64,000 nt of DNA from Arthrobacter sp. StoSoilB20 (GTDB lineage: Bacteria; Actinomycetota; Actinomycetes; Actinomycetales; Micrococcaceae). Where the stretch lies: positions 2,232,001 to 2,296,000 of the forward strand of contig NZ_AP024651.1 of NCBI RefSeq assembly GCF_019977295.1. The letters are read 5' to 3'. Both the position numbers and the translations under genes were made by a program. Shown here in pieces: positions 1-7,803 of this stretch; position 1 is the stretch's first letter, and each line of letters begins with the position of its first letter. The notes beneath the pieces are model-generated. The model made no database searches and was not told the origin of the DNA. It worked only from the letters and a program-made list of their open reading frames with translations.

Positions 1-376
1 CGCTCAAGGACAGAACGATTTCATCGACACCGGTCAGCCGACGCTGGCGCTTCTTCACCGTTTGGGGATCAAATGTGGACCCGGTGTCCCGGGGCACATC
101 GATCTCCACCGGGCCAATCTCGGTGAGCACGGTCTTCGAACGGGTACCGTTACGGGAATTGCCACTCCCACGCCCGGCCACGTCATGCTTTCCGTACCCC
201 AAATGCTCGTCCATTTCCGCTTCCAACGCGGTCTCCAGGACGTTCTTGGTCAGCTTGTTCAACAGCCCTCCCGGGCCAACAAGTTCCAACCCCTGTTCCT
301 TGGCTTGGGACAGGAGCTGCCGCGCCAACTCTTGCTGATCCACATCAGTCGCCATGGGATCCATGGTGTCGCTCAT
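1..376 (-). CDS. IS256-family transposase, N-terminal part (cut by window edge)
   Basis: This leftward gene begins at the ATG at 374-376 and runs off the left edge, so only about the first 125 residues are present. They show the N-terminal pattern of IS256-family (mutator-type DDE) transposases: a segment LLNKLTKNVLETALEAEMD, then the diagnostic HLGYGKHD, a SRNGTRSKTVLTEIGPV-like stretch, IDVPRD and an RRLTGVDEIVLSL-like piece. The catalytic DDE residues would lie outside the window, so integrity cannot be judged. A GAGGACTG ribosome-binding site lies just upstream of the ATG. The terminal inverted repeat of the element should lie somewhere in 377-554 but cannot be recognised without the other end. 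The element marks the left side of the accessory island that includes the sdp-like locus. Confidence 0.85.
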   Translation of the reverse strand, partial: MSDTMDPMATDVDQQELARQLLSQAKEQGLELVGPGGLLNKLTKNVLETALEAEMDEHLGYGKHDVAGRGSGNSRNGTRSKTVLTEIGPVEIDVPRDTGSTFDPQTVKKRQRRLTGVDEIVLSLS

Positions 377-554
377 GATCAGTCCTCCCCGCCAGGCAAG
401 CCCGGCGTGTCAGGCCAACCCCGGATCCACCGTTATTCCGACAGTCCCCGCGATCAAAACTGGGTGACTTCGAGGCGATCAAAGCCGCTCCCACCGACCC
501 CCTCGAACGCCATAATCGATCTTCGGTCAACCGGCACAGGCTCGGAAAAGTGGC

Positions 555-1586
555 CTAAGGCATATCGAGTCGGGTTTTGTAGGCGGTGTTTTTGTTGGTG
601 TTCCAGCCGGCGATGATGCCGGCTCCGAGCATTTGGTCGGTGAGTCGTGCGAAGCGGTATCCGGGGTCGGTGTCGAGGGCGAGTTGCATGTATTGGTGTG
701 CTTTGGATCCTCTGCCTTCCCACCAGTTGATGTAGCCGATGGTGGTGAGGATGGGTGCGGCGTGTTGTGGGCTGGTTCTGGTGTAGGCGTGGAGGAGCAG
801 TTGTTCGGCCCATTCGATCTGTGACCACCTCGGAGCAGTCTCAGTTTGGGCGAAGAGGATGTGCTGGGGCGGTTCGTCGATGCCGGGGATGTCGGCCATG
901 AGCCGGTCGCGGATGTGGGGGAATTGGAAGTTCGCGATGAGAGCGGCGCAGTCCTCGTCGGTGGGGAAGTCGTTGCTGACGAGCATGTCCGTCCAGAGTT
1001 GGCTGGCATGTAGCGCCGCTTGATCGGGTGACTGGGCTCGGATGGTGTTCATGCAGTTTTCGACGGCGATGGCGTGGTCTGCTTCGTGGGCTGGCGCAGG
1101 GAGGACGATTTGGTTGGTGGGTTCGATGGTGCTGCCGCGGTAGATGAATTCGGCGTTGACGCGGCTGTATTCGGTGGTGCTGATGGGCAGGGTGATGTCT
1201 TGTCCGGGTTCGCTGTCGTAGGGGGAGTAGGTTTCGTCGCTGACGAAGATCCCGTCGCGGATGGTGATGCCGTTCTCGGCGAGGACTCCAGTGAGTGCGG
1301 CGATGGTAACTGCGTGTGGTTTGGGTTGGCCTGGTTCACTGTGGGTTGAGGTGTAGAGGGCGAAGACGATGCTCGTCGCGCTGGTGTCGCTAGTGAGGTA
1401 GCTGCTGACAGTTCGGGCATAGGGGAGTTCTGTTCCTGGTTGGCGGGGGAGATCGATCCGGAGGGTGGCGCCGACCTTGCCCTTGTCCAGGGTGATGCAG
1501 ACCAAGCTCTCGTTGGGCCAGAATCCGAGGGTGTGCCCGATGAAGCTCAGCAAGTCTGCCGGGTCTTTGATGGTCAGCGCATTCAT
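555..1586 (-). CDS. DUF4192 domain-containing protein
   Basis: The product is 343 residues. The start at 1586 (MNALTIKDPADLL) is preceded by AGGAACAGGAC, whereas the longer open frame upstream has low-complexity basic sequence with no ribosome-binding site. The N-terminus DPADLLSFIGHTLGFWPNES is the signature of the actinobacterial DUF4192 family (usually DLL..VPH.LGF.P..S). Towards the C-terminus a GYINWWEGRGSKA segment and a DPGYRFARLTDQML segment match the conserved end of that family. The biochemical role is unknown. The protein is predicted to be cytosolic, with no membrane segment or signal peptide. The gene stands alone between the IS256 element and a non-coding stretch. Confidence 0.8.
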   Translation of the reverse strand: MNALTIKDPADLLSFIGHTLGFWPNESLVCITLDKGKVGATLRIDLPRQPGTELPYARTVSSYLTSDTSATSIVFALYTSTHSEPGQPKPHAVTIAALTGVLAENGITIRDGIFVSDETYSPYDSEPGQDITLPISTTEYSRVNAEFIYRGSTIEPTNQIVLPAPAHEADHAIAVENCMNTIRAQSPDQAALHASQLWTDMLVSNDFPTDEDCAALIANFQFPHIRDRLMADIPGIDEPPQHILFAQTETAPRWSQIEWAEQLLLHAYTRTSPQHAAPILTTIGYINWWEGRGSKAHQYMQLALDTDPGYRFARLTDQMLGAGIIAGWNTNKNTAYKTRLDMP

Positions 1587-2720
1587 TGTCCTGTTCCTTT
1601 GTGCGTGCGTTGTGTCTTTGGCCTTTGCGCCGTTCTCATGGGGTCTTGTGCGCTGGTACGGAGCTGGAACGGGGTGACCGGGGCAGGTCCTCGGAAAGGG
1701 CCAAGTGGCGTGGGAGCACTGAGCCAATTTCCAGGGCGCGGTGACGCCACGGTTGCGCGGAGGCCCATCCAGCGATGATCGGGATATCAGAATGACAAAC
1801 AGCGTTGTTGCTTCTGGCTATTCATGGGCAGGCCGATGTGCAGCGTCATGACTCAGCGGCCCTAGTCTTCGGCATCAGGCATCGCATGGCGGGATCGCTC
1901 CGCCGGATGAGCCGGGGACTGCTTTCAGTCCCGACATATGCGCCGTTATCGGCTACCTGAGTGTCCATGAGTGAGCTCCTAGCTTTCGGGAATCCGTCAG
2001 CCGCCATGAGTCTCGATGTCTCAACGAGTTGATTTGTGGTGGGACCTCCTAGTTTTTCTCCGGTTATGTCGATGATCGATCCTCTTGGGCAGGTCTTACA
2101 CTGGGCGCGTTCAGGTTCCAGTGTTGCGGCGTATTAGAGTGCGGGGTCGACGAGGTCAGATAGTCCTTTGGCCTGGCGGCGGGGGTGCTCGCTGTAGTTG
2201 TGTGGGCGGGCTCGACAGTATCTGGTGTCAATGATGTTTAGCAGACGCAGGAGGCGAAGGAGGCGAAGGTCTGATGCGTGTACTTCCGCCTACGTCGGAG
2301 ACCTTCTTGGCCACGTGTGCATTGTGGGCGGCTCCCCGGCCGGCGAGTCCTGAGTTGCCGGATCCGAGCTGTGGCGGCCTTGTCAGAGATCGAGGTCTGG
2401 GCGGTGGGACAGAGACAGCGGGGAGCGGGGAAGCAGTCTGCCGCCATGACACTGACGACGGCGTCGACGCCAGGCCCGTCAATGGGGCCCTAGGCCTTCT
2501 CCAGGCTGGGTCCATTCCGACCTCTGCAGGACAAACGTAACTCCGCCGACGAGTTATCTCCCTATTTCGCAGGTGCTAGCGAATGACTGAAGCGGGGTCG
2601 GGGTCGGAGGCACAGCAAATCAAAGGCCGTGATTTGTGACGGGCCACGGCCGATGTTAGCGTGGCATTTCAATCTGGAGTTTCCTCGGTCATCCGAGTAC
2701 GTAACAGTGAAAGGATCGTT
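1587..2720. other. Long stretch without a convincing gene; possible remnants
   Basis: No open frame here has family-like sequence. On the minus strand a frame ends at the stop at 2134-2136 with a plausible protein-like tail (NIIDTRYCRARPHNYSEHP, then QAKGLSDLVDPAL). In the same frame after the stop, a 40-codon reading frame at 1846-1968 (MDTQVADNGAYVGTES...) has a good AGGAGCTC ribosome-binding site. These could be the end of a decayed gene and a small ORF, but neither is recognised. The other long frames in 2228-2540 are GC-rich low-complexity sequence. The adjacent island context makes decayed mobile DNA the likeliest explanation. Confidence 0.4.
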
Positions 2721-3110
2721 TTGGGGGCGGTTTTCAGCACGACAATGTTCACGATTGCGTTCTTGGTTGTAGCAGGCCTACTTCAAATGCTGGCATCGCA
2801 GGTTAAGTCCGGCGATTCGAAGCCTAACTATACGTTTGGCATCCGTTCGAAGGCTACTCTGTCGTCTGAGCGTGCATGGAACGCTGCACACACTTCAGCG
2901 CTTGGTGCCCTGAAAGCTATTCCGGTGATGCTCATCGGCTTTGTGGCAACACTGTGGGTCATATTCGCAGTACTACCCAAGGATGATTCGAGTGTTCCGT
3001 GGATCTTCTTCTCGGGTATGGGGTTCACGGTCATCATGGTGGCCCTGCTCATGCACATGTACTACAAAGCCGATTCGCTGGCTCGACACATTACTGAGGG
3101 CGATGAATAA
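2721..3110 (+). CDS. SdpI-like membrane immunity protein
   Basis: This small integral membrane protein has about three or four membrane segments. The central loop FGIRSKATLSSERAWNAAH matches the signature of the SdpI/YhfL family (GIRT..TLSS...W...H), whose B. subtilis member protects the producer against the SDP toxin. The start is uncertain. TTG at 2721 has AAAGGA five bases upstream and puts the first membrane segment at the N-terminus (about 129 residues). GTG at 2661 gives 149 residues with a polar N-terminal extension but no clear ribosome-binding site. It is the first gene of the sdp-like locus, 57 bases before the toxin precursor. Family assignment is fairly sure; the immunity role is inferred from position. 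The region is more AT-rich than the flanks, which suggests acquisition. Confidence 0.75.
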   Translation: MGAVFSTTMFTIAFLVVAGLLQMLASQVKSGDSKPNYTFGIRSKATLSSERAWNAAHTSALGALKAIPVMLIGFVATLWVIFAVLPKDDSSVPWIFFSGMGFTVIMVALLMHMYYKADSLARHITEGDE

Positions 3111-3167
3111 TCCAAAGCGGCAATCAGTCTACAACTAAATTTATTTTCATTAATATTGGGGGATATT

Positions 3168-3857
3168 GTGTTTTATAGTTCATCTAGTCGAACTTTTCGC
3201 ATCAGCGTGGCTATGTTGCTATCTCTTCTGCTCGGCCCGGTTGGTATCTCGTCCGCTCAAGCATCTGTAGCTACCACTGTTTCAACGAAGAAAACAGATT
3301 TCCGAGGAAACTACAGCGCCGAAGATGCGCTCCGGCTTCTCCTAGCTGGTATCGGCCCATTGGCCGAAAGTAACCCACGATTGCTTAGCCTGCTGGGTTT
3401 TGCCGCAGATCGTCCGGTCCCAACTCTTGCCGAGGTTGACCCGATCGTTCAGGACTTCCTGGTCTATTACCCAGGGTTTAGTTCCGAAGTACTGCCAAAG
3501 CTCCGCTCCGGAAAGCCCCGCTCGGTCGAGGCTGGCCTGGCCACTTTCACGGAAAAGTTCTATGACTACCTGGCCTATCGCAAGGCGATAACCGATCCTC
3601 AGGATGCGCAGCAAGTTACGCCCTATGGGTGCGGCGTGACATGGACATGTGCAGCGGTGGCTGCCTTCGTAGTGGCAAACGGCGCCTTGTATGCCAACGT
3701 AGCGGTTGCGACCTTCGTGGTCGTAGCCGGTGGCGCCGTTTTGGTTTTGCTAGTAGTTCCCGGCTATTTGGCAAACAAGGACTACATGACAACGGCAGGT
3801 GTAGAAGAGATCGGGCGGGACACCGCGATTGCAGAGCTCACACGGGCGCTGCGATGA
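3168..3857 (+). CDS. SdpC-like secreted antimicrobial peptide precursor
   Basis: This 229-residue precursor resembles B. subtilis SdpC, from which the SDP toxin is cut. An N-terminal signal sequence (RTFRISVAMLLSLLLGPVG, cleavage probably after AQA) precedes a soluble pro-region of about 120 residues. Then comes VTPYGCGVTWTC, which lines up with VTPSCGLYAVC of SdpC, where mature SDP starts at the first cysteine. The two cysteines (155 and 161) keep the same five-residue gap as the disulfide pair of SDP. A hydrophobic stretch of about 40 residues follows, forming two helices, and then a polar C-terminal tail that would be removed. GTG at 3168 is chosen because GGGGGAT lies five bases upstream; TTG at 3156 is possible. 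Identity is by alignment from memory, supported by the SdpA-, SdpB- and SdpI-like neighbours. Confidence 0.85.
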   Translation: MFYSSSSRTFRISVAMLLSLLLGPVGISSAQASVATTVSTKKTDFRGNYSAEDALRLLLAGIGPLAESNPRLLSLLGFAADRPVPTLAEVDPIVQDFLVYYPGFSSEVLPKLRSGKPRSVEAGLATFTEKFYDYLAYRKAITDPQDAQQVTPYGCGVTWTCAAVAAFVVANGALYANVAVATFVVVAGGAVLVLLVVPGYLANKDYMTTAGVEEIGRDTAIAELTRALR

Positions 3858-3902
3858 ATTCGTCACTCCTATCCCTGAACTGGCTATCTGCCCAGACTTG
3901 CC

Positions 3903-4487
3903 ATGACCCTGCATGACCCCTCACAGAGATCAAGAACGTCGGCGCTTGCGGGAGTAATTTCTCTAGCACTGTTTGGCGCCTTCTTCGCGCTTACGATCTT
4001 CTACGCCATGCCCAGCAATGTGTTAGCCGTGAAGGAGGGGGAGCCCCTTCGCCGCACATTGGTGTCAGTTGCACCCCAAGCGTGGGCATTCTTCACAAAG
4101 CCGCCCAACGATCCGGAATTCGCCGTCTATCAGCTCCGAGATGACGGATCCGTAGAGTCGTTGATGCAGACTCCACAAACCCGGCCCGAAAACTACTTCG
4201 GACTAAGTCGTAAACAAAGGTCTCAGGGGCCGGAGCTGGGCGTGATTGGTAACACCATAAGGGAATGGGCCGATTGCAGCCCCGACGGCGGTCGACAGGA
4301 TTGCCTTGAGAGGGTGCGATCCCTGGAAACCCAGATCGTCGACAATGACTCACCGGTTGCTTCCGTTTGCGGCCGGATAGTAATTTTTCAGACCAAAGCA
4401 GTCCCCTGGGCTTACCGGGAATTTGAATCAGAAGCCCGGTTTGAAGTCAAAGGTGCGGTTGTGGATTCGAGATGCAAGGTGCGATGA
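3903..4487 (+). CDS. SdpA-like toxin maturation protein
   Basis: This 194-residue protein has one N-terminal membrane segment (about residues 15-35, LAGVISLALFGAFFALTIF) and a soluble domain expected outside the membrane. The segment PQAWAFFTKPPNDPEF followed by ENYFGLSRKQRSQGPE resembles the core of the SdpA family (FF.K.P....., N..GLSR..R.Q..E). Four cysteines (in ADCSP, QDCLE, SVCGR, SRCKV) suggest disulfides. In B. subtilis SdpA works with the membrane protein SdpB to convert pro-SdpC into active toxin. Here it follows the precursor gene by 45 bases and overlaps the SdpB-like gene by four (ATGA). No strong ribosome-binding site is seen before its ATG. Family call moderate to good. Confidence 0.75.
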   Translation: MTLHDPSQRSRTSALAGVISLALFGAFFALTIFYAMPSNVLAVKEGEPLRRTLVSVAPQAWAFFTKPPNDPEFAVYQLRDDGSVESLMQTPQTRPENYFGLSRKQRSQGPELGVIGNTIREWADCSPDGGRQDCLERVRSLETQIVDNDSPVASVCGRIVIFQTKAVPWAYREFESEARFEVKGAVVDSRCKVR

Positions 4488-5428
4488 GAATAATATCCAG
4501 GCTGAACAATGACATCTGGTCATTCAATCCACAATCCCGAATCATTGCTGTCGCCAGGAGCGGTCTGGCGCTCTCCCAGGTACTGACACTCCTACTGACA
4601 CCAGCACCCTACCTCTACTCGGTTCCGATTCTGGGACAGCCTCCAACCGGACAGTGCACCCGTGCACTGGAGAACGTATCGTTATTCTGCGTTGCGAGCG
4701 AGCTCTCGGATGAAGTTGTGCAAGTCTTGATGATTATTGGTCTAATCGTTGTGGCTTCCGGGTTTCTTCCTCGATTTACGTCAATTCTCCACCTTTGGCT
4801 TTCCTACTCATTTGCCCAAACAGTTGCCCTACCTGACGGTGGCGACACGGTATTGGTTTTCACTACTTTTTTCCTCGTGTTTGTCTCTCTACCAGATAAC
4901 CGGCTTTGGCACTGGCCGCAAGGCCACTCACGGTCCACTACCAGATTTGGTGCGTGGCAAGGAATTTCGTGGGCCGCACATTGGGCTCTTAGGATCCAGA
5001 TTGCGTATATTTATCTGCACAGTGCGTTGGCAAAACTGAGTGTTGAGAATTGGAGCGAGGGAAGCGCCCTGTACTACATCGTTCGCGGTGAGTTCTTCGG
5101 AACTGCGAACTTTCTTCAAAGTTTCGTTTTCTTCCTTACATCCGTTCCTATCGTTGCCCTAACACTTAGTTGGGGAACGATGATTATGGAAGGCGTCATT
5201 GCAGGAACCCTTCTTAGCAGGCGACCCATGGTGCAGACCGCAGGATTCGTCGCCTGCGTCTTGTTGCATGTCGGCATCATCATGTTCATTGGGATCCGGT
5301 CCTTCGCACTGGCCATGGTTTTTTCCGTCATGATTGCAGCGTCGCGGGGGGGTCCTGTCATGAACAAGCTTTTGTCGGAGTTGCCCTTCAACGTGAGTCC
5401 GCGCGGCAAGCCGGCGCCCATCGCTTGA
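4484..5428 (+). CDS. SdpB-like multipass membrane maturation protein
   Basis: This is a 314-residue integral membrane protein with about seven or eight hydrophobic segments. It belongs by pattern to the SdpB/HTTM group (related to the membrane part of vitamin K-dependent carboxylase): AARSG-like first helix (IIAVARSGLALSQVLTLLL), a WAAHWALRIQIAYIYLHSAL helix, then AKLSVENWSEGSALYY, which is typical of HTTM proteins (K...W..G.A.Y). Its ATG at 4484 overlaps the stop of the SdpA-like gene, and AAGGTG lies upstream; a start 12 bases earlier is less likely. In B. subtilis SdpB is needed for SDP maturation, with SdpA. It is the last gene of the locus; a terminator lies 300 bases downstream at 5728-5747. 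Rare or AT-ending codons are common here compared with the rest of the window. Confidence 0.8.
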   Translation: MRIISRLNNDIWSFNPQSRIIAVARSGLALSQVLTLLLTPAPYLYSVPILGQPPTGQCTRALENVSLFCVASELSDEVVQVLMIIGLIVVASGFLPRFTSILHLWLSYSFAQTVALPDGGDTVLVFTTFFLVFVSLPDNRLWHWPQGHSRSTTRFGAWQGISWAAHWALRIQIAYIYLHSALAKLSVENWSEGSALYYIVRGEFFGTANFLQSFVFFLTSVPIVALTLSWGTMIMEGVIAGTLLSRRPMVQTAGFVACVLLHVGIIMFIGIRSFALAMVFSVMIAASRGGPVMNKLLSELPFNVSPRGKPAPIA

Positions 5429-5589
5429 GCAGTGAGCCGTCCGGAGGTTGCTGAAGCGAGACCGGACCGTTGTCTGTGCCCGGCCCGTCATTGAGCCCCA
5501 GCCGGACCGATTCGTCGGGCGTCTATCATCCGCTGTTCAAGGTGAAGCCTGCTTTGACGCTCCGCGCACTGACTGCGACCCGAACCCGG

Positions 5590-5812
5590 GTGTGGACACT
5601 GTTCACACTTTCCACCTCGAACTGCCTTGTACACGGGCCGGACTGCCCCGGATTCCGCATGTTTCCGCGACTTCCCAGCAATAACAAGCCCTGGAATCAC
5701 CTTCGAGTCCCACCTCGGGCACGGCATACCCCCTCGTCAGAGGGGGTTTTTGCTTTAACGTGTGTACATTCCGGATGGTCAGGTCCCTCTGACACTGGCC
5801 GCGGGGTGTGCC
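5590..5812 (+). repeat. Interspersed ~200-base repeat, copy 1
   Basis: This is one of three similar elements (others at 22631 and 56134), all in the same orientation. It opens with an imperfect palindrome GTGTGGACACTGTTCACAC (5590-5608). It then shares GGACTGCCCC, CGCATGTTTCCGC and TTCGAGTCCCACCTCGGGC with copy 3, and CTCGGGCACGG, TACCCCCTCGTCAGAG, TGGTCAGGTCCCTCTGAC and GGCCGCGGGGTGTGCC with copy 2. The shared order of blocks makes common ancestry clear. A terminator-like hairpin lies inside. No coding frame is conserved between copies. Function unknown. Confidence 0.75.
5728..5747 (+). terminator. Intrinsic terminator downstream of the sdp-like genes
   Basis: The stem ACCCCCTC/GAGGGGGT with a GTCA loop is perfect and is followed directly by a run of T. 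It lies 300 bases after the SdpB-like stop and within repeat copy 1. Confidence 0.8.
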
Positions 5813-6731
5813 TGGCGCCGCGGGACGCCTGTTTGGTTGTGGGAGAGCGGGTTCAGGGTCGAGGCTGGTGACCGTCCGCTGGCTTTAATCTGGGGTTATG
5901 TGTGCCTCTCTTGGTTCGTCGGGTAGGTCGTGGTTGGCCTACACCTCTTCATGGGTAGGGGAACTGAGCGCAACATGACTTCGAAATCCTTCGATAGAGT
6001 TCGTGGTTTTTGGCTCGCGGATGATGTCGTGGAGCCTGCGTTGTCGCTGCTTTGTCCGGCCAAAGGGGGTGTGGACATTGTCCACACTTAAGTCTTCTTT
6101 ATTGCAACTGATTGCAGCCATGTGCTCTTCCCTCCTTGGGCCTATATCTACTCATGCATGTGAGTGTCTATAGCGACATGACGCCGATCAGGAAGCGCTC
6201 TACATACTAGGGGTCATTCCGAGGGGGGATTCAGTGGCGGTCGGCTGAGTGCTTTCAAGTTGGTCTTGGCCGTGCCATCGACGCGTACATTGAAATCAAC
6301 TGGAGGCGGGCCCGACGCACGTTCCCAGCGAAGCCTGAAGCGCGAAGCCAGCGTCTAACGCTTGGCCGATGGGTCCGATGATACGGACCGTGGGCGGGTG
6401 ACAAGCCGGAACCGATAGTTGCTTCGAGGGTGCCTCGCCGCTATCGGCCACCGGGACGCGGAGTAGAAACGGGCAGAAAACTCAATGTCCTTGCCTGAGA
6501 GTGCGTCCAGCTTCAAGCATTTCTGGTCGATTGTTCCGCTTAACCGTTCGCGGCGATAGGCCGAACGGAGGCCCTTGGTCCCGGTCTGTAAGAGGCCAGA
6601 GGATCCGCTCGCTATTGAGATTGTTGCAGCGACGGCGCTCATGGGTTCCACGCAAGAACTCTATCTATCCGCCGGAGAACACATGGTGTAACCGTCCCGG
6701 AAATTGCCCCATGCGGGTCGCTGAAGGAAGC
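5813..6731. other. Non-coding stretch with one palindrome
   Basis: No convincing gene was found. A minus-strand frame at 6355-6651 lacks family likeness and has no ribosome-binding site. The only clear structure is the palindrome at 6069-6087 (described separately) and a small hairpin GGTCCG-ATGATA-CGGACC at 6372-6389. The stretch joins the sdp-like island to the leftward SDR operon. Confidence 0.5.
6069..6087. repeat. Palindrome GTGTGGACA-N-TGTCCACAC, solitary copy
   Basis: This is a perfect 9-base inverted repeat around one central base. It is the same sequence that heads the three longer repeats at 5590, 22631 and 56134, but here no further similarity follows. It contains TTGTCCACA, the actinobacterial DnaA-box consensus. 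Confidence 0.7.
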
Positions 6732-6774
6732 CACTCCCGCCGACCGGCGGTGCTACTGAGGGTCGGCGGGAGTG
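6732..6774 (-). terminator. Terminator hairpin after the leftward SDR operon
   Basis: The perfect 14-base stem CACTCCCGCCGACC/GGTCGGCGGGAGTG with a 15-base loop lies 47 bases past the SDR stop. There is no strong T run on the minus strand, only a CTTCCTT tail. It probably ends the operon that starts near 11731. Confidence 0.7.
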
Positions 6775-6820
6775 ATCCTTTGCATTTCCCCGTGGGGTGT
6801 CCTGTTCTGAGGGGCTAGAT

Positions 6821-7672
6821 CTATCCTGCTTGGACCATGTGTGTGGGTATTTCCAAGCCGTTGTTCTGGTTGTTGGAAGTGACTGTCACTCGCGGGTCGA
6901 AGGCGATTGCGCTTGGTTCGACAGCTACTAGCCCGCCGTCGACAGGGATCGTAGCGGCATTTATGTACGACGCTTGATCTGATAGCAGCCAGGCGATGAG
7001 TGCTGCGACTTCGGAGGAAGAGCCGGGGCGCCGGGTGGGGACGAAGGCTGTTGCGAGCTCGTAGGCGGCTTCGCGGCTTACGCCGAGTTCGGAACCGAAT
7101 TCGCTCATTTCCATGTCTGCCATTTCGGTCTGGGTCCAGCCTGGGCATACGGAATTGGCTCGAATACCCTCAGGGCCGTAGTCAATGGCGACGGTTTGGA
7201 TCAGCATTGCCAGTGCTGCTTTGGTGGCGTCGTAGCCGGCGATACCTGCAGTGGCCCGCAGGGCGGCGGCGGAGGCGACGCCGACCATGGCTCCTCTGGT
7301 GGCCAAGAGGTGGGGTAGGGCGGCGCGGATCAGATAGAACGGTCCTGTCAGGTTTGTGCTGAGCATGGCGTCCCAGTCTTCGTCGTTCAGGTCCCCGGCC
7401 ACACCTGCTCTGACGATTCCGGCGTTGAGTACCAGGCCGTTAAGGGCGCCGAATCGGTCGATGGTTTCGGTGACGAGTCGCTTCATGTCTGCATCTGAGG
7501 AAACATCGGCAATGACCGGATGTGATCCTGTGCTGCGGGCTACCTTGTTCAGGACATCGGGGCGTCGGCCGCAGATGACTACTTCCCATCCTTGGTCTCG
7601 AAGCGTTGTTGCGGTGGCGGCGCCAATGCCCGTACCTCCGCCGCTGACAATCGCGACTGAAGAGTTGTTCAT
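6821..7672 (-). CDS. SDR-family NAD(P)-dependent oxidoreductase
   Basis: This is a 283-residue classical short-chain dehydrogenase. The nucleotide-binding motif is SGGGTGIG (residues 10-17), with NAG at 83-85 and STN around 107. Catalytic Ser134 and Tyr147/Lys151 (YDATK) follow. The C-terminus is about 30 residues longer than the usual SDR end (IPVDGGLV is at about 240). The RBS GAGGATTACAC precedes the ATG. It is the last gene of the leftward operon phosphatase-permease-amidohydrolase-SDR. It would oxidise a hydroxyl or reduce a carbonyl in the substrate handled by this cluster; the substrate cannot be told. A hairpin between it and the amidohydrolase may lower its expression relative to upstream genes. 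Confidence 0.85.
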   Translation of the reverse strand: MNNSSVAIVSGGGTGIGAATATTLRDQGWEVVICGRRPDVLNKVARSTGSHPVIADVSSDADMKRLVTETIDRFGALNGLVLNAGIVRAGVAGDLNDEDWDAMLSTNLTGPFYLIRAALPHLLATRGAMVGVASAAALRATAGIAGYDATKAALAMLIQTVAIDYGPEGIRANSVCPGWTQTEMADMEMSEFGSELGVSREAAYELATAFVPTRRPGSSSEVAALIAWLLSDQASYINAATIPVDGGLVAVEPSAIAFDPRVTVTSNNQNNGLEIPTHMVQAG

Positions 7673-7751
7673 GTGTAATCCTCACGTGAAGGGGCGGCCG
7701 TGGGTAGGCCCATGGCCCGCCCGCTTAGGCGAAATGGGTGATTGTGGGGTT

Positions 7752-7793
7752 GTCGAGGGCACGGTGACGGTCAGCGGTCATCGTGCCCTCGAC
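7752..7793 (-). terminator. Hairpin between amidohydrolase and SDR genes
   Basis: A 17-base stem (GTCGAGGGCACGGTGAC with its near-perfect complement, one G-T wobble) and an 8-base loop start 11 bases past the amidohydrolase stop. It could be an attenuator or partial terminator inside the leftward operon. Confidence 0.65.
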
Positions 7794-7803
7794 GTGTGCC
7801 GGG

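Noticed and set aside
2228..2540. Overlapping open frames on both strands of up to 95 residues
   Set aside because: Low-complexity, GC-driven frames with no ribosome-binding site or family likeness.
5690..5730. T-arm-like sequence TTCGAGTCCCACCTCGGGC in repeat copies 1 and 3, suggesting a tRNA end
   Set aside because: The T-stem does not pair properly with the bases 5' of TTCGA, no anticodon or D arm can be built upstream, and copy 2 has a different hairpin in that place. A past origin from a tRNA attachment site is possible but not shown.
6355..6651. 98-residue minus-strand frame
   Set aside because: No ribosome-binding site, no family likeness, and codon pattern unlike the real genes.
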